This document shows positions 18,534-30,800 of a stretch of DNA of 64,000 bases, in pieces (position 1 is the first letter of the stretch; every line of letters starts with the position of its first letter). The position numbers and the translations under genes are program-made. A model generated the notes under the pieces. It searched no databases and was not told the DNA's origin. It worked only from the letters and a program-made list of their open reading frames with translations. The stretch is taken from positions 23,471,001-23,535,000 of the forward strand of contig NC_091102.1 in the NCBI RefSeq assembly GCF_024713975.1, in the 5' to 3' direction. This stretch comes from Paralichthys olivaceus (taxonomy: Eukaryota > Chordata > Actinopteri > Pleuronectiformes > Paralichthyidae).

Positions 18534-20000
18534 TGAATTTCTTAAGATTTGAAATACATTTTTCTGGAGTTAAAAATATTTTTGCAAGCTCATTGAATTA
18601 TCACCTGCTGTTTGGGTTCACCCTGTAGTTGGCTGTCTTACACTGTGTAGCTGTGTAACCTGTGAGATGAATATCTACAACACACATACCAAATTTAACC
18701 TTGCTGTTGCTGAAATAGTTGATATTTTGAGTCTTCTGAATGTGGTTAAAAACATTAACAGCAGAAACTGCTGCTTTCCAGTTTTAGTCCAGTACACATG
18801 CATCTCCAGTGAAATGAAAAGTGAAGTCTGCCACCCAGTGGTGTGTTTGCAAGGACTAAAAAGAAAATTTCTCCAGAATATTAAAATTTAAAGTACACGT
18901 TATGCAGAATCTGTGCTTTTAAATGTTATATTATTATCCACCTGTTTATTGTTGATGCTTTTAAACCAAAATCTGGTAAGGGTGCTAATTGCTAAAAATA
19001 ACACTTTTATGCAGTTAAATATTTTGGTGAAATATATACTGTAGTTTTGTCCAGAACCTACAGCATTTGAGTTGAGTGCTGACACAAGCTGTAGACTGAT
19101 GGACATGGTAAAAAAAAAAAGAAATGCTGTCAAACCCTTTTTTTGAAGCTTCATTGGGGAAAATGTGAAGTGAATAAAAGGGAGCATTAAGGTTACACGA
19201 TCATAGCAAACATGTTCATGGAATTGTAAACTATATTAATTGGATAAAAATATAATATTAGCAATAAATGAATTCTAGGAAACATGAAATTAATGATAAT
19301 ATATATGCAATATGTATGTTTGGTCTAATTTGAACTGTTACTATTCTCAAATTAGATTTACCAGTTTACATCACACTTGGGTTTTACTTACACAAAGCTC
19401 TTGTTCATTTGCTGGTTTCAACATTTAAGAACTCATGCTCATTTTATCAAATGAAAGAAACCATGTTTATATTTTTCTTTTGCTCGTACCATTTCAAACT
19501 GCTCAGCCACACTAACAGTTTGATACAGCGCAGAAACAATTAGTCAATCACAAATTACACAATTGATGTATTGAATCAAGGGTTTTTTCAAACAATTCTT
19601 AGTTTGAGTCTCAGTTACATTTAATACATTTTTAATTTGGATGCAATTTTAAAATACTAATTTAACTTTAGGCTAACTAGGTTAACTTTGGGCTATTGAT
19701 TGGCCAAAACAGGACCTCAATTGAGGTTTATGAAACTAATCAGTATGTTATAGACCAGTCATGAATTAATTTAGAACATTATGTCATTGATGCCTGTTGT
19801 CTGGTTAAACTTAGTTCAGCACTGGTTAGTGTGGAAGTTTGTACTGCCCTGCCAGAAAGAGAGAGGGGGGCAATTACATGAGTTATACACCATCTAACAG
19901 CAGCCTTTTACCCATCTGTGATTGACTTCCTCTCCCCTCTTTCACTCTTGATTTTAAGCCCATTTTTAAGAGCATGCAGCAGTGCCTAAAATAAAAGCCA
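18534..20000. other. AT-rich intergenic, nothing recognised
   Basis: No exon, RNA gene or clear repeat boundary was found. There is an A-tract at about 19110. The open frames are short and AT-driven. Confidence 0.6.
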
Positions 20001-20859
20001 TTACAGTTGGGTTAAACCTTCACACATGGGTGAAAGTGCATGCTTTGGCACCTGACGTCTCTGTATTTCACATGATAGACACTCTATTACAGCGGGGGAT
20101 GCTGTAATGGACTATGCATCAGTTCAGGTAATGGTTGTCAGCTTGAGTGCCCGAGAAGCAGTGGAGAATTCCATTAGAAACCTTATAGTTACTAAATCAG
20201 TCATTCTCCACCTTCCTCTCTATTGAACCACCTTTTTGGGGCAATTACTACAGCTTCATACACCCTTCAGCAGTGAAAAAGAGACCTAGTCCTTGGACTT
20301 ATCCCTGCCTACTGGACTGCAACAAGATTAGACAGTTATTCTGACTCACATATATGAAAGGCTGCTGTGGCTGGAAATCAGAGCGCTGGGGATGTGAATG
20401 GCCTACATCTTCAACAATCTTTTGTTACCCTTGAATATTTGTTTTAGAATTAAGGAAGATTTATGCTCATCTTATTATTTGGCTGCAAAGATGCAATGCT
20501 TGTTTATTTTCTGTTCACTGGTCACAGTGTGTTGAAATCATCATGGAGACTAATTCAAACCTAATTCATGAACAGTAAAGTAGAGTTAAATAATCACATT
20601 GGTGTCTATCTTCTAAAACCTGTAGGAGATGTTTTATATGCCACTGCTGCTTCACTACAGGCCAGCTGCCTCAGTGGTCTTTGTATGAAACAATCTGATA
20701 GACTCTTTCCCATTTCCTCTTGTAATCCAATGCCCAACACCATACACTGCTGGCAGGTGTAAGATTAATTTAGTTAGGTGTAGAGCTGCTCATGCGCACC
20801 AAATTAAATTAATGGAACAAATTTACCTCCTAATTAGGATGAAAATACGTGTCAGTTGT

Positions 20860-22640
20860 AACCTTGCTGAGCACTAATTATGTACAAATGATTTATCATC
20901 TGTTTCGTCCTGAATAGCAATGGGCTCACCTTTCCGATAGCCTTGGCTGGCTGTTAAGAGATGGACTCTGATTAATAGTGACAGGTTGTTCTGCGGAGAA
21001 GCTGCACATCGTTGACCAGCCAATCAGATGCAGCATGAGCTCAGACTCTCCTCCCTTCCATTAACCTATATGGAGTGTGCAGCTGAGCATCACTGTGCCT
21101 CAGCTTGCCATCTTGCTTCCCTCCTCAGAATAAAAATAAAGTACATTCAAAGAGGAGACATTACTGTGTCATCTTTACAGACTCCCAGCTCAAAGAACAA
21201 ATTGAATAGTGCACAATACAGTCAAGCTCATACATCAATAATGTACGCCCAGTGGTAGATAATTGTTTCAGTGTGCCCAAGAACAAAAGAAATCTTGATT
21301 AACCCTGGTACCTGTCTTTTGCCAGCAGGTGGTGCAATGGGTTAAGATTGCCAAAGCCACTGTATCAATTCCTGTGAGCAGAAAAAAGAAGGACTTCCTT
21401 ATACAATTACTGCTTACTGTGATATTTCATCTTATTTCCTCCTGCATGGCAAGTACAGATATATTTCAATGGACTGCTGCTTTGATTAGCATTAGAATCA
21501 CAGTCTCTTGTGTTACTGAGGACACAGTGGCCAATCTGTAATCATTGTTCCGCAGGCTTGCTCACAGGGGATATAACCCACTTTGTCATTATCATTCAAT
21601 ATGCCACACACATGCTGGTATAGCTTCCATGGTGCTGCCAGCAACAGGGCATTTGCATATCCTCAGCAAGAATTTGCACAGACAGAAATGCACCACACAA
21701 TGCACCACACACTGCCCTAAAATGAAAGATGCCTTTGCTCCCTGATGCTGCTCAAGATACAGAAAAGCTCTCTCCTTATATTTCCTATCTATGTCTGTGT
21801 AAAATTCTGTCTTTGCTAGTTAATTTTGTGTGCACAAACTCAAAATCCCATTATGTAGTGTCAGCTCGAGCTATTCGGGATCATTGGCTTTCGAATGTGT
21901 TTTGTCTTTATTCAGCCAACACATAATATTGTCATAATTTTCTCATCAGATCCTTCATTGTTGTGGTAAATGTCAGTATGCCTGCACAAGCAAGGTACCT
22001 ATGTTTTCCAGATAATTTCCATTTTGTTGATAGCCAAGCTTTTCCCCTGCTGCTGGAGCTGTGGTTAATGCAAATTCAGAGCAAATGTCAAGCAGTGCCA
22101 AAAAATGTTCATCATTATGTATAATGTTGAGGTCATCCCAAACATATGACACATTCACTGGAACACAAGAGCAGCACTCATTTTCTTGTGTTGCTTTTAC
22201 ACCCTTTTCCTAATCTATTCCTTTGCCTGTAGTGAGAGAATTGGGGGCTACGGATTGCGAGGTTTAGCAAACAGCATCTCCCACATATCATGACGGTCTA
22301 GGGATTGGTGGATGAGGAAGGGAGGGAGGGGGTTAGAGGTTAATTATAGACAACAGAGAGGTCATAGGGCCTATTATTTTGGAGCAGGGACCTGCAATGA
22401 TCCAATGGGGATGACATTTACGATGACAACCTGGCCCCACCCCTCCATCCCCAACCAGTCCCACAGCCCAACCCGCACACGCCATCACTCACATTTATAC
22501 TGAAGGAAATGACAGCAGGACTCAGTGGTATGATAATGAAAAGACCCACAGGCAGAATGATGAACCGTACCCTTGGCTGTTCTCTGACTGAATCAGGGGG
22601 CCTCAAAGTAGCCCTCAACAGCTAATTGAAAACCCCCATA
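20860..22640. other. Candidate conserved non-coding region
   Basis: About 1.8 kb free of recognisable repeats, moderately GC-balanced. Homeodomain-like cores (ATTAAT, TAATTA-like) lie near 20870-20970, with a low-stop texture on several frames but no protein character. This texture is typical of vertebrate conserved non-coding elements. It is a guess from composition and context, without alignment. Confidence 0.25.
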
Positions 22641-23274
22641 CCCTCCCCTAACCTACCCGGCTTCCTTTATCATTCTAATTATTGGGGTTAAGTGAATATC
22701 CCATGGGGCTATGAGTGGTACAGTGAGTAGATAAAACATATATAACAAAAGCTTGAGTTTATCACTGTAGCTGTCCTGAATTCAGAATACTGACATGTAG
22801 CCATGCTCAGATCAGTCTTCCTTGCCCTGAAAATTCATAGTTTTTGTACCAAATGAAAACTTCCTTTTAAGATGTGTCAATAAAAACTCTTTGAAAGTGT
22901 TTATTAAAGCATAGGATTGCTACTCTCTATAAAATATATTTATTGTTGTTAATAACTCTCTTGTAAAATCAATAATAAGTTGATCCCACTATATTGTCTG
23001 TGTTTCATATCTTATTCCTCTTGCTGAATGCAATAATGCAATTATCCACAGTCAGCTGCCACCATGATTATGATCACGATCCACGATAATGATCCAAGAT
23101 CCATGGTCCAGTGCATATCTGAAAGCAGTGAGGTGGATGCAGCTGTGATCCTGGATTTGCAATAATAAAAGCACAAGGAACCCGGGGAAGAGGTCACGTC
23201 AGTAATGTGTATTGATGAGACATTAATGTGATAAAAAGGGAGAAGAGGAAAGAGAAGCTCCATGTGTCATGTTT
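22641..23274. other. Intergenic, nothing recognised
   Basis: Mostly AT-rich. Near 23055-23110 there is a short imperfect array of 'gatccacgat', 'atgatccaagat' and 'ccatgg' words. No gene is seen. Confidence 0.5.
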
Positions 23275-23830
23275 CCCCTACAATCCAGGCCTATAGCAGG
23301 ATAACTAAGAGCTGGTCCAAGAATGACCTGAACCAGCTCTAACTATAAACTTTATCAAAACAGCAAGGTTTTAAACCTATTCTTAAACTAGAGAGGGCAT
23401 CAGCCTCCCCAATTGAAAATGAGAGATGATTCCACAGGAGAGGAGCTTGATAGCTGATAGAGACTTAAGGGACAACAAGTAAGCCTGAATTCTGAGATTG
23501 CAGTGGTAGCTAGTGGGGTGATACTAGGTGTACTGTGAGCCCTTTTAAGGATTGTGCCATACCATTAAGGGCTTTGTAGGTGAGGAGGAGATTTTAAATT
23601 ATTTTCTAAATCGATGTAGTGAAGCTAATACAGGACAAATATAATCTCTGTTCCTGGTCTTGTCAGGACACATGCTGCAGCATTTTGTACAAGCTGTGAA
23701 GAGTCTCTGAAGACTTCAAGATATTGGTGGAGCCACATAATAGGGGATTTCAATAGTCAAGTCCAGTTGTGTGTGTATTTGCAGAATGTTGACTAGAACA
23801 GGCCATATCTTATGCTGTAGGATGCCTTAT
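23275..23830 (-). mobile_element. L2-type LINE 3' fragment, minus strand
   Basis: It matches the 3' region of the L2 copy at 12900-13400 phrase by phrase ('cctatagcag', 'aataactaag', 'ccacaggagaggagc', 'gctgcagcattttgt'), with many substitutions. It contains no usable frame. Confidence 0.7.
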
Positions 23831-24265
23831 CCTACCCATATACAACATACTCTTCCAGTACTTTTCAGTCTCAGTTCCCCAAACCCAAAAAGGTTTTTAT
23901 TTTGAAAGTAGTTTTTGGACCACTATGGCGCATTTGTCTGTGCTGGTTAACTAGCATAGAGCTAATCCTAATAATGGCCCACTAAATTAATATCATGTAG
24001 TCCTTAATAAATGGGTTGTCGTCTCCTGCAACAATGAGCTTAAAAGCAAAACTAAGTTGTATGATAATTTAACATCTTTCCTGTCTGTAGCCTGTTTAGG
24101 TGTCTCTGTAGTTCTGCACAATAACTGAAAACCACATTGACTTAGTTATTAATGGTGCCAGGTCATGAATCCAGATTGTTGCGCTTACTTTCCCTGATGT
24201 CCTGGCTGTGCACTAATAATGTACAAAATGTTGGACTTATTTCTGTGTTAATGTGTGCCTCATTA

Positions 24266-25468
24266 ATTCTAGAACGAACAGATAAACTGGACTGGTCCAC
24301 TCACACAGAGGCCGTCTACAAGAAGGGCCTGAGCCGGCTTTACTTCCTGAGGAGGCTCGGGTCCTTCAATGTCTGCAACAAGATGTTGCAGATGTTCTAT
24401 CAGTCTGTTGTGGCGAGCACCATCTTCTTTGCTGTGGTGTCCTGGGGTGCGGGCATCAAGGCAAAGGACGCCAACAGACTGAACAAAATCATCAGTAAAG
24501 CTGAGTCTGTGGTTGGCTCTAAGCTTGTCACCATGGAGGAGGTGGTGGAGAACAGGATGCTGGCAAAACTGCGGGCAATCATGGACAATCCCTCTCACCC
24601 CCTCCACAAAACACTGGACAAGCTAAAGAGCAGCTTTAGCCACAGGCTCATCCAACCCCGCTGCTCTAAGGAGCGATACAGGAAATCGTTCCTCCCAACC
24701 GCAATAAGACTCTACAACTCATCTCCCTCTGTCAGAGCCACCATCACAGAACTGCACTAACATACCTGTCACCTTTGCACCATGTACCCTGCACTACACT
24801 ACGTGTGTTAATTTAAACCATTTTAATATTACAGACCTTTTTATAGAATAATATTGTCTTTTGCACATCCAGTCCACGTATTCTTACACTGCCAGTATAT
24901 TGTATAGTCAAGTACTTATATATATACCCTACTATATATTATATATCATATCATATTATATCATACTCTGCATATTCTCTGTATATTCTTCGGATTTACA
25001 AGTCTATATACACATATTTATACATGTGTACATGCTATTATTATATTATTATTATCACTACTACTACTACTACTATTATTATTATTATATATACTATTGC
25101 TGCCATTATTACTATATACTGCTATTATATTGGTATAATTACTGTCTATATAAATATATATTATGTTATATTGTATACTATATATATATATATATATATA
25201 TAAATATATACTGTACTAATATTCTTATATACTGTCTAACAATAACATTACCATCATATCATTATTACTATTATCATCATATTGCCACTGCACTACTTGT
25301 CTGCCTATTCATCTTGTGTTTCTGTTTTTGTTCTTTTTACCTAAATGTTTTGTTTTGTTTTGTTCTATTGCATTGTGTTTTGTTGTGTTCCGATACACAA
25401 GCTGCTATGACACCTTAATTTCCCTCCGGGGATGAATAAAGTACTCTATCTATCTATCTATCTATCTA
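24266..25468 (+). mobile_element. Rex1-like LINE, 3' part with (TCTA)n tail
   Basis: An open frame to 24757 gives the C-terminal part of a non-LTR reverse transcriptase: KLDWSTHTEAVYKKGLSRLY, FFAVVSWGAG, RLIQPRCSKERYRKSFLPTA, IRLYNSSPS. Its 3'UTR holds long TA/TTA microsatellites (24890-25230) and ends in 'ccggggatgaataaagtactc' plus a TCTA run. The element is 5'-truncated at about 24266, so the catalytic palm is absent. It is the same family as the LINE at 54720-57572. Confidence 0.8.
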
Positions 25469-25862
25469 AACGCAGTAGTCTTTAATCACTGTATGGCTCC
25501 TTATAACTTCTGATTATTGTTCAAATGCAAAGAGGGCACAAGCCAGCAGGAGTGAGTTGAACTGACAGGATACTTCGGCATGATAAAAGTGTTCCGGGCA
25601 GATAATGTGTGTCTACCCAAGTCTGATGTGTAATCAGGAGCTGCTATTCTAATTTGTTTTGATCTTACAGAAGTAACAGCCTAATATTACAGTTTCTCTT
25701 TCTTTCTTCTGTTCCTCCTTTTTCCAAACATTGTGAAAGCTGTTATAATTCCAGTGTGCTGAATTGTACATGGTGTAAATGGGATTGGAAATTAAGAGGG
25801 ATCTACTCCACACCATGACTTCCTCATCTCTGCATCTCTGCATCTCTGTAAATCTATTAGTT

Positions 25863-25864
<2 letters not shown>

Positions 25865-25910
<46 letters not shown>

Positions 25911-25926
25911 TGTGTGTCAGAGAGAG
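25865..25926. repeat. (TG)n/(GA)n compound microsatellite
   Basis: A pure TG run followed by a GA run. Confidence 0.95.
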
Positions 25927-26059
25927 AGGGAATCCAGGCCATAGCACACACGTTTATTCAAATAGCATTTGGTTCCCGTACCATACGAGCTTTTAACGTG
26001 TTATTTTCCATAACAATTATTTCTGTAGATATGTGATGGATCTTTTTTGGGTTAGTCGG

Positions 26060-26285
26060 TGAACAGTGCCTCCGCTGACGTATCACGTCAGCGGAGAGCA
26101 ACGCGATGGCGTCATGACTTGAGACGCTGATTAGGTGTTCGTCCAGCCCGGGGAACCGGAAGTAGTCTCAGAAAGGAAGAAGCCAAGCGAATATTTTCGT
26201 TTAATGCAGCATAGTATTAGTCTGTGAGCTATTAGTTAGTGTCTTCTGAAATGTGTAATTGTATTCGTGGATGGTCTTCGTCGAC
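26060..26285 (+). promoter_or_regulatory. insig2: insig2 promoter/5'UTR with CRE-like palindrome
   Basis: CTCCGCTGACG (26070-26080) and CGTCAGCGGAG (26086-26096) are perfect 11-bp inverted arms around TATCA, each holding a TGACG half-site of CRE/ATF type. Another GCGTCA lies at about 26109. An ETS-like CCGGAAGT follows at about 26156-26163. The local GC content is higher than in the flanks and there is no TATA box. The first exon starts somewhere in this region and ends at 26290. Function is inferred from motif and position only. Confidence 0.5.
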
Positions 26286-27650
26286 ATGAGGTAAGAGCCT
26301 TATTTGACCTCAGCTAGTATGCTCCGAGTAGCTGCTAAAGACAACACTCAGGCTAACTGTGTTATTTATGCAACACGTTTACGTTAAACCGCAGGAGACC
26401 ACAGGTTGGAGCTAATAGTGAGCGAAGAGACAGTCGAAAGCTATTAGTTTTTCAACGCCACCTCTTCGTTTGTTCACTGACAGTTAGTTACCACCACAAA
26501 ATTAATGTAATACAATCTAAGAGCGATTTCACTGAGATATAGTGCGCATGGGACAAAGTAAGTCCAGCATAGAGATGCCATTGTAATATATGATTATTGT
26601 GCATCAGATGAGTAGCAATCATAGACTGTATATAAAGATACCAATACGATAGGTGCTCTCAGGAGCTCCGCTAATAATGTTGGGCTCGATGAAAGAATAT
26701 AGTACTTAAAAACAAAAATATGCGCTAGATCCACCCTACATGAGTTAAATAAGCAATCCTCTAGAGAGATAACCACTAAACATATAAATATACATTGACC
26801 AGTGACTTGTGGACTTTGTTGTGCAATAGAGGTGGACAATATATAGAAAAACGTTTTTTAAACACACAAATTAGTCATAACATGCTGCCTGGAGATGAAT
26901 GCATAAAAATTAGGAAAGGGTAGTTAGTTTAACCTGCTAGTAAAGCTACCCTAATTTCGATGGAGTGTTATTTTATTTAAATAGAACTTCTAAAGATCAG
27001 TTAAGTCATCAACTTAACTTTTTTCCCCCAACTGTTGTGCCAATAACTTATATTTCAAAAGCCAAACATAAATGTTTGCAACACTTCCTGCACACGTTTA
27101 AAAAATAAATCCTCTTCAGCGTTTCTGTTGACTGAATCCATTCATTTGTTTTTAAAAAGCTTTATTAGAAATACTGTATTTGCAGGAGCTACAGGGCTGG
27201 AATTTATTTGAGTATATAGGACTAGTCTAGAAAATACATTTTTCAGATCAGAAACATCACAAAGGCTGTAGTTATAGGATATTCAAAGTCAACAAAGAAC
27301 TCAAGGTCATGGTCTCTCTTTCTCTCGCTCTCACACACACAGTGTGCAACAGGTAAAAAAAACTTCCCATTTTGACCACTCGTCAAGTTACATTATTAGG
27401 TTTGTCTAATATCACATTTAATAGAAACATTCCTGTCGTTACAGTTAGGACAAATATGCCCCTCGCCCCCAAAATTCCTATACAAATACTCCATATGTAT
27501 GTTTGCAGATACTTACTGTTTAAAAAAAATGTAAATATGTAAGTTCCTTTTTCAGAGTGTATTTTGAGTCTTGGCTAACAACCTGCCTGTCCTTGTTTTT
27601 CATCTTCATTTAGGATGTCAAGGGAGGACATTGAACTTGCTGGTGGATAA
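26286..27650 (+). CDS. Splice-spanning uORF in insig2 leader
   Basis: The 5'UTR exon ends ...ACATGAG at 26290 before GTAAGAG. The next exon starts at 27614 with GATGTCAAGG. Splicing creates an upstream reading frame from 26286, MRMSREDIELAGG, with TAA at 27648-27650. It ends 43 bp before the first main ATG. It exists only in the spliced transcript and could reduce translation of the main frame. The peptide itself has no recognised function. Confidence 0.45.
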
Positions 27651-27693
27651 AGAAGTGCCATACATTTCCATATTCTCTGTCTTAGGCCTTCGA

Positions 27694-27818
27694 ATGTCTT
27701 TGACACTGACAGCTATGAGTGACAGTAGCGCAATGACCAGCAGGCACCAACAGTGGTCAGGGGTTGGGCAAGCGCAGCCACCTCCCCGTGGTCCCTATAT
27801 CTCAGTCATCACCAACAG
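27694..27818 (+). CDS. insig2: insig2 coding exon 1
   Basis: Begins after the acceptor at 27613. No in-frame ATG precedes 27694; alternatives are 27715 and 27733. It encodes the cytosolic N-terminus to GPYISVITN and ends in phase 2 (AG|GTTAGC). Confidence 0.85.
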
Positions 27819-30800
27819 GTTAGCTCTGTCTGCTTCACATAAGTTCACTTTAACAAGACCACAAGGCATATAGGGTCAAGACTGGAAGTATTTGGACAGT
27901 TACACTTTTTTTGTTCTTCAGTCTGTGAGCCACAGCACAAACTAAAAAAACTCATCTTTTCTACTTTATTTACTCCGGGCGTCTACATTCTACAGAGTTT
28001 TTGAACCTCTAAAACAGTCACTTTTAGAAATGCAATTGGCCCTGTTTTATTAGGGGGTGTGCTTTTTGTCTGGACAGGCAGTCACCCATATTTGCTTCAT
28101 GATTGGGTCTTATTAATCAGGACTTGACTACCAGCGGTGAATGCACTAACTCCCAGTAACAGTTTCACCCTGTCGTAGCCACAGCATCACGGCAGCCTCC
28201 TTCAGCTTCTGTTGTGATGGCCTCTCTGCCTGTAGTCTGGTCTTCATCAATAGAGATCAAACTGAGATCAGGTGAATGACTTAGCCAGTCGAAGATATTC
28301 CTTCTCACTCTCAGTAGCTCTTTGTTTGCTCTATAGCAAGCATCAGAGCTTACCTCTGTTGGCCTAGGTAGACATTCTTAATAGACACTGCTAAAAAAAA
28401 TTAAGGGAACACTTAATCGTCACAGTGTAACACCAAGTCGGTTAAACTTCAGGGATATCAATCTGTCCAATTAGGAAGCAAAAGTGATTGTAAATCCATT
28501 TCACCTGCATTGGTGAATTCCCTACTGATACCTCTCTGCTAGTGTCCTTGTCACTATTAGGTATGTTAGGCGGTGCCTGCAGCCCAACCAAGTTGGGTCC
28601 TCCAGCACAGTCTCAAGAGCATGGAGGAAATAGACTGGCTGCTACACGAGGAGAGCTAGACAGGGCCATAGAAGGGCATTAACCAGTATCTGTTCCTTTG
28701 TGTGAGGAGGAACAGGTGGAGCACTGCCAGAGCCCTACAAAATGACCCCCAGCAGGCTACTGGTGTGCATGTTTTTAACCAAACTGTCAGAAACGGCCTT
28801 AACAAGGGTTGCATGAGGGCCCGACGTCCTCTAGTGGGACCTGTGCTTACAGCCCAGCAAAGTGCAGCTCGTTTGGCATTCGCAAGGGAACACCAGAATT
28901 GGCAGGTCTACCACTGGTGCCTGTTCTCTTCACAGATGAGACCAGGTTCACAGTGAGCACATGGTGACAGAGTCTGATGCAGAGGTGAATGTTTTTCTAG
29001 TCTAGGTTAGTGATGGTCTGGGGAGGCATATCTTCGGAAGGTCACACAGACCTCCATGTTATAGCCAACAGTACCCTGATGTAGGTACCGGGATTACCCA
29101 TTGTCAGATCATATGCTGGGGCGGTAGGCCCTCCTCCTGGTGCAGGACAATGCCCGGCCTCATGTGACCAGAGTGTGTAGGCAGTTCCTGAATGACGAAG
29201 GCATTGATGCCATTGACTGGCAATCACGTTCCCCTGATCTAAATCCATTGGAGCACCTATGGGCTGCATATATCTCAACAGCGCACACACACTGACTCAG
29301 CTACTCACTTTTCTGTCGATCCCATCTCTCTCTGTCTCTCCCAGACTTAGCTGATGTCTCTGACTTGCTATATATAGCTTAAACATTGATTTGTTTGAAA
29401 TGATGCCACAATATCAACAATAATCATCACATAATGATTGATACTTTTCTCAAATGAGTAAAATTTTCATCAGAGCAGCACACACATTCATCAGCCCGTC
29501 CCTCTCACTCTCTTCCTACCTTGCTGACACCAACACACACAAAAACTATGTCATTGTATTATTAAAGCAATGTATTTTGAGTTCCTGCTTTCCTCTCAAC
29601 ATGTTTTTCAGGTTGTAGAAAAAAAAACTTTTTTTGTATTGTAGAACCACCAACCTTGTGATACGAGGAGCCATGCTGTTCTTTGTGGGTGTCTTCCTGG
29701 CCCTGGTGCTGAACTTACTTCAAGTCCAGAGAAACATAACTCTCTTTCCCCCTGATGTCATCAGCAGTATCTTCTCTTCCGCCTGGTGGGTGCCACCCTG
29801 CTGCGGCATGGCCTCAGGTATGTGAACACATCCCTCGTAATGGGTTAAAAAATTCTTGTCTGGATTATTTAGATTATTACTTTTACACAGAGAAAAGTTC
29901 TGCACATAGATGCACAGATGTGGTTTCCAGGTCTGGTCTAAGTTCTGGTAACAAAAGTTTTCATACAGCACAAGTATTGAATAGCTCATAGAACAGCAAA
30001 CAACCATGCCAGTCTCCACTGTAGCTGGAAGACCGTTTCAAAATTTCACATACACATTAACTGCTAGATTTGCCATCATCCTCACATACATTGTTGTACA
30101 GAATGTGGCTACAGATTGATCACAGTAGGAGGATATTCAGCCAAAGTCAACATTCACATGATTCAAAATGTACATGATTTTTTTAAAAATCACATGCATT
30201 CATCTGTATTCATTTTGTTTCTGGAGGACAACTCAAATACAATTAGTAATTTTCAGATTAGGGATGTCATGATGCCAAAACTTTAGTAGTTGATACTGAT
30301 ACCATGAAATTTCAACAATTCTCGATACCCAATTTGATACCATTGCAAAGAAACAAAATTCAACAATAAATCACATTACCATGCCGCATGTCCTCTATCC
30401 CCCACTGACCTGTGCTCACTTAACATTATATACCAACACTAATCAGAAGCTAGGATCTGCAGTACTATTACACAGAAGACGCGACGCAGTGACCAGAATG
30501 ATTCATTACCTGAAATCATTGATTTATAAATAAATACATGTAATGGCCAGTGGGTGTGAAGAGTGACAGAGACACACTCACACACTCCTGCAGAAAGAAG
30601 AGAAGTTGTTTTCGCGGATTATGACGAGATGGTGTGTTCTTCATTGTTGGAGAAGAAGCAATGTCCCGTTTATCCAGGAACGTAAATAAGGACAGAGGAT
30701 GTCACGCCTTGTTAAGCCCTATGAGACAAATTGTAGTTTGTGAATGTGGGCAATACATATCTATTTTGATGGATTAATTGATTGAAATATTAATCCAGCA

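Noticed and set aside
18400..18540. Poly(A) tail of a recent UTP14 retrocopy
   Set aside because: Only AATAAA signals are seen; no A-tract or target-site duplication was found.
24861..25418. 185-codon Tyr/Ile-rich frame
   Set aside because: Translation of TA and TTA microsatellites in a LINE 3'UTR.
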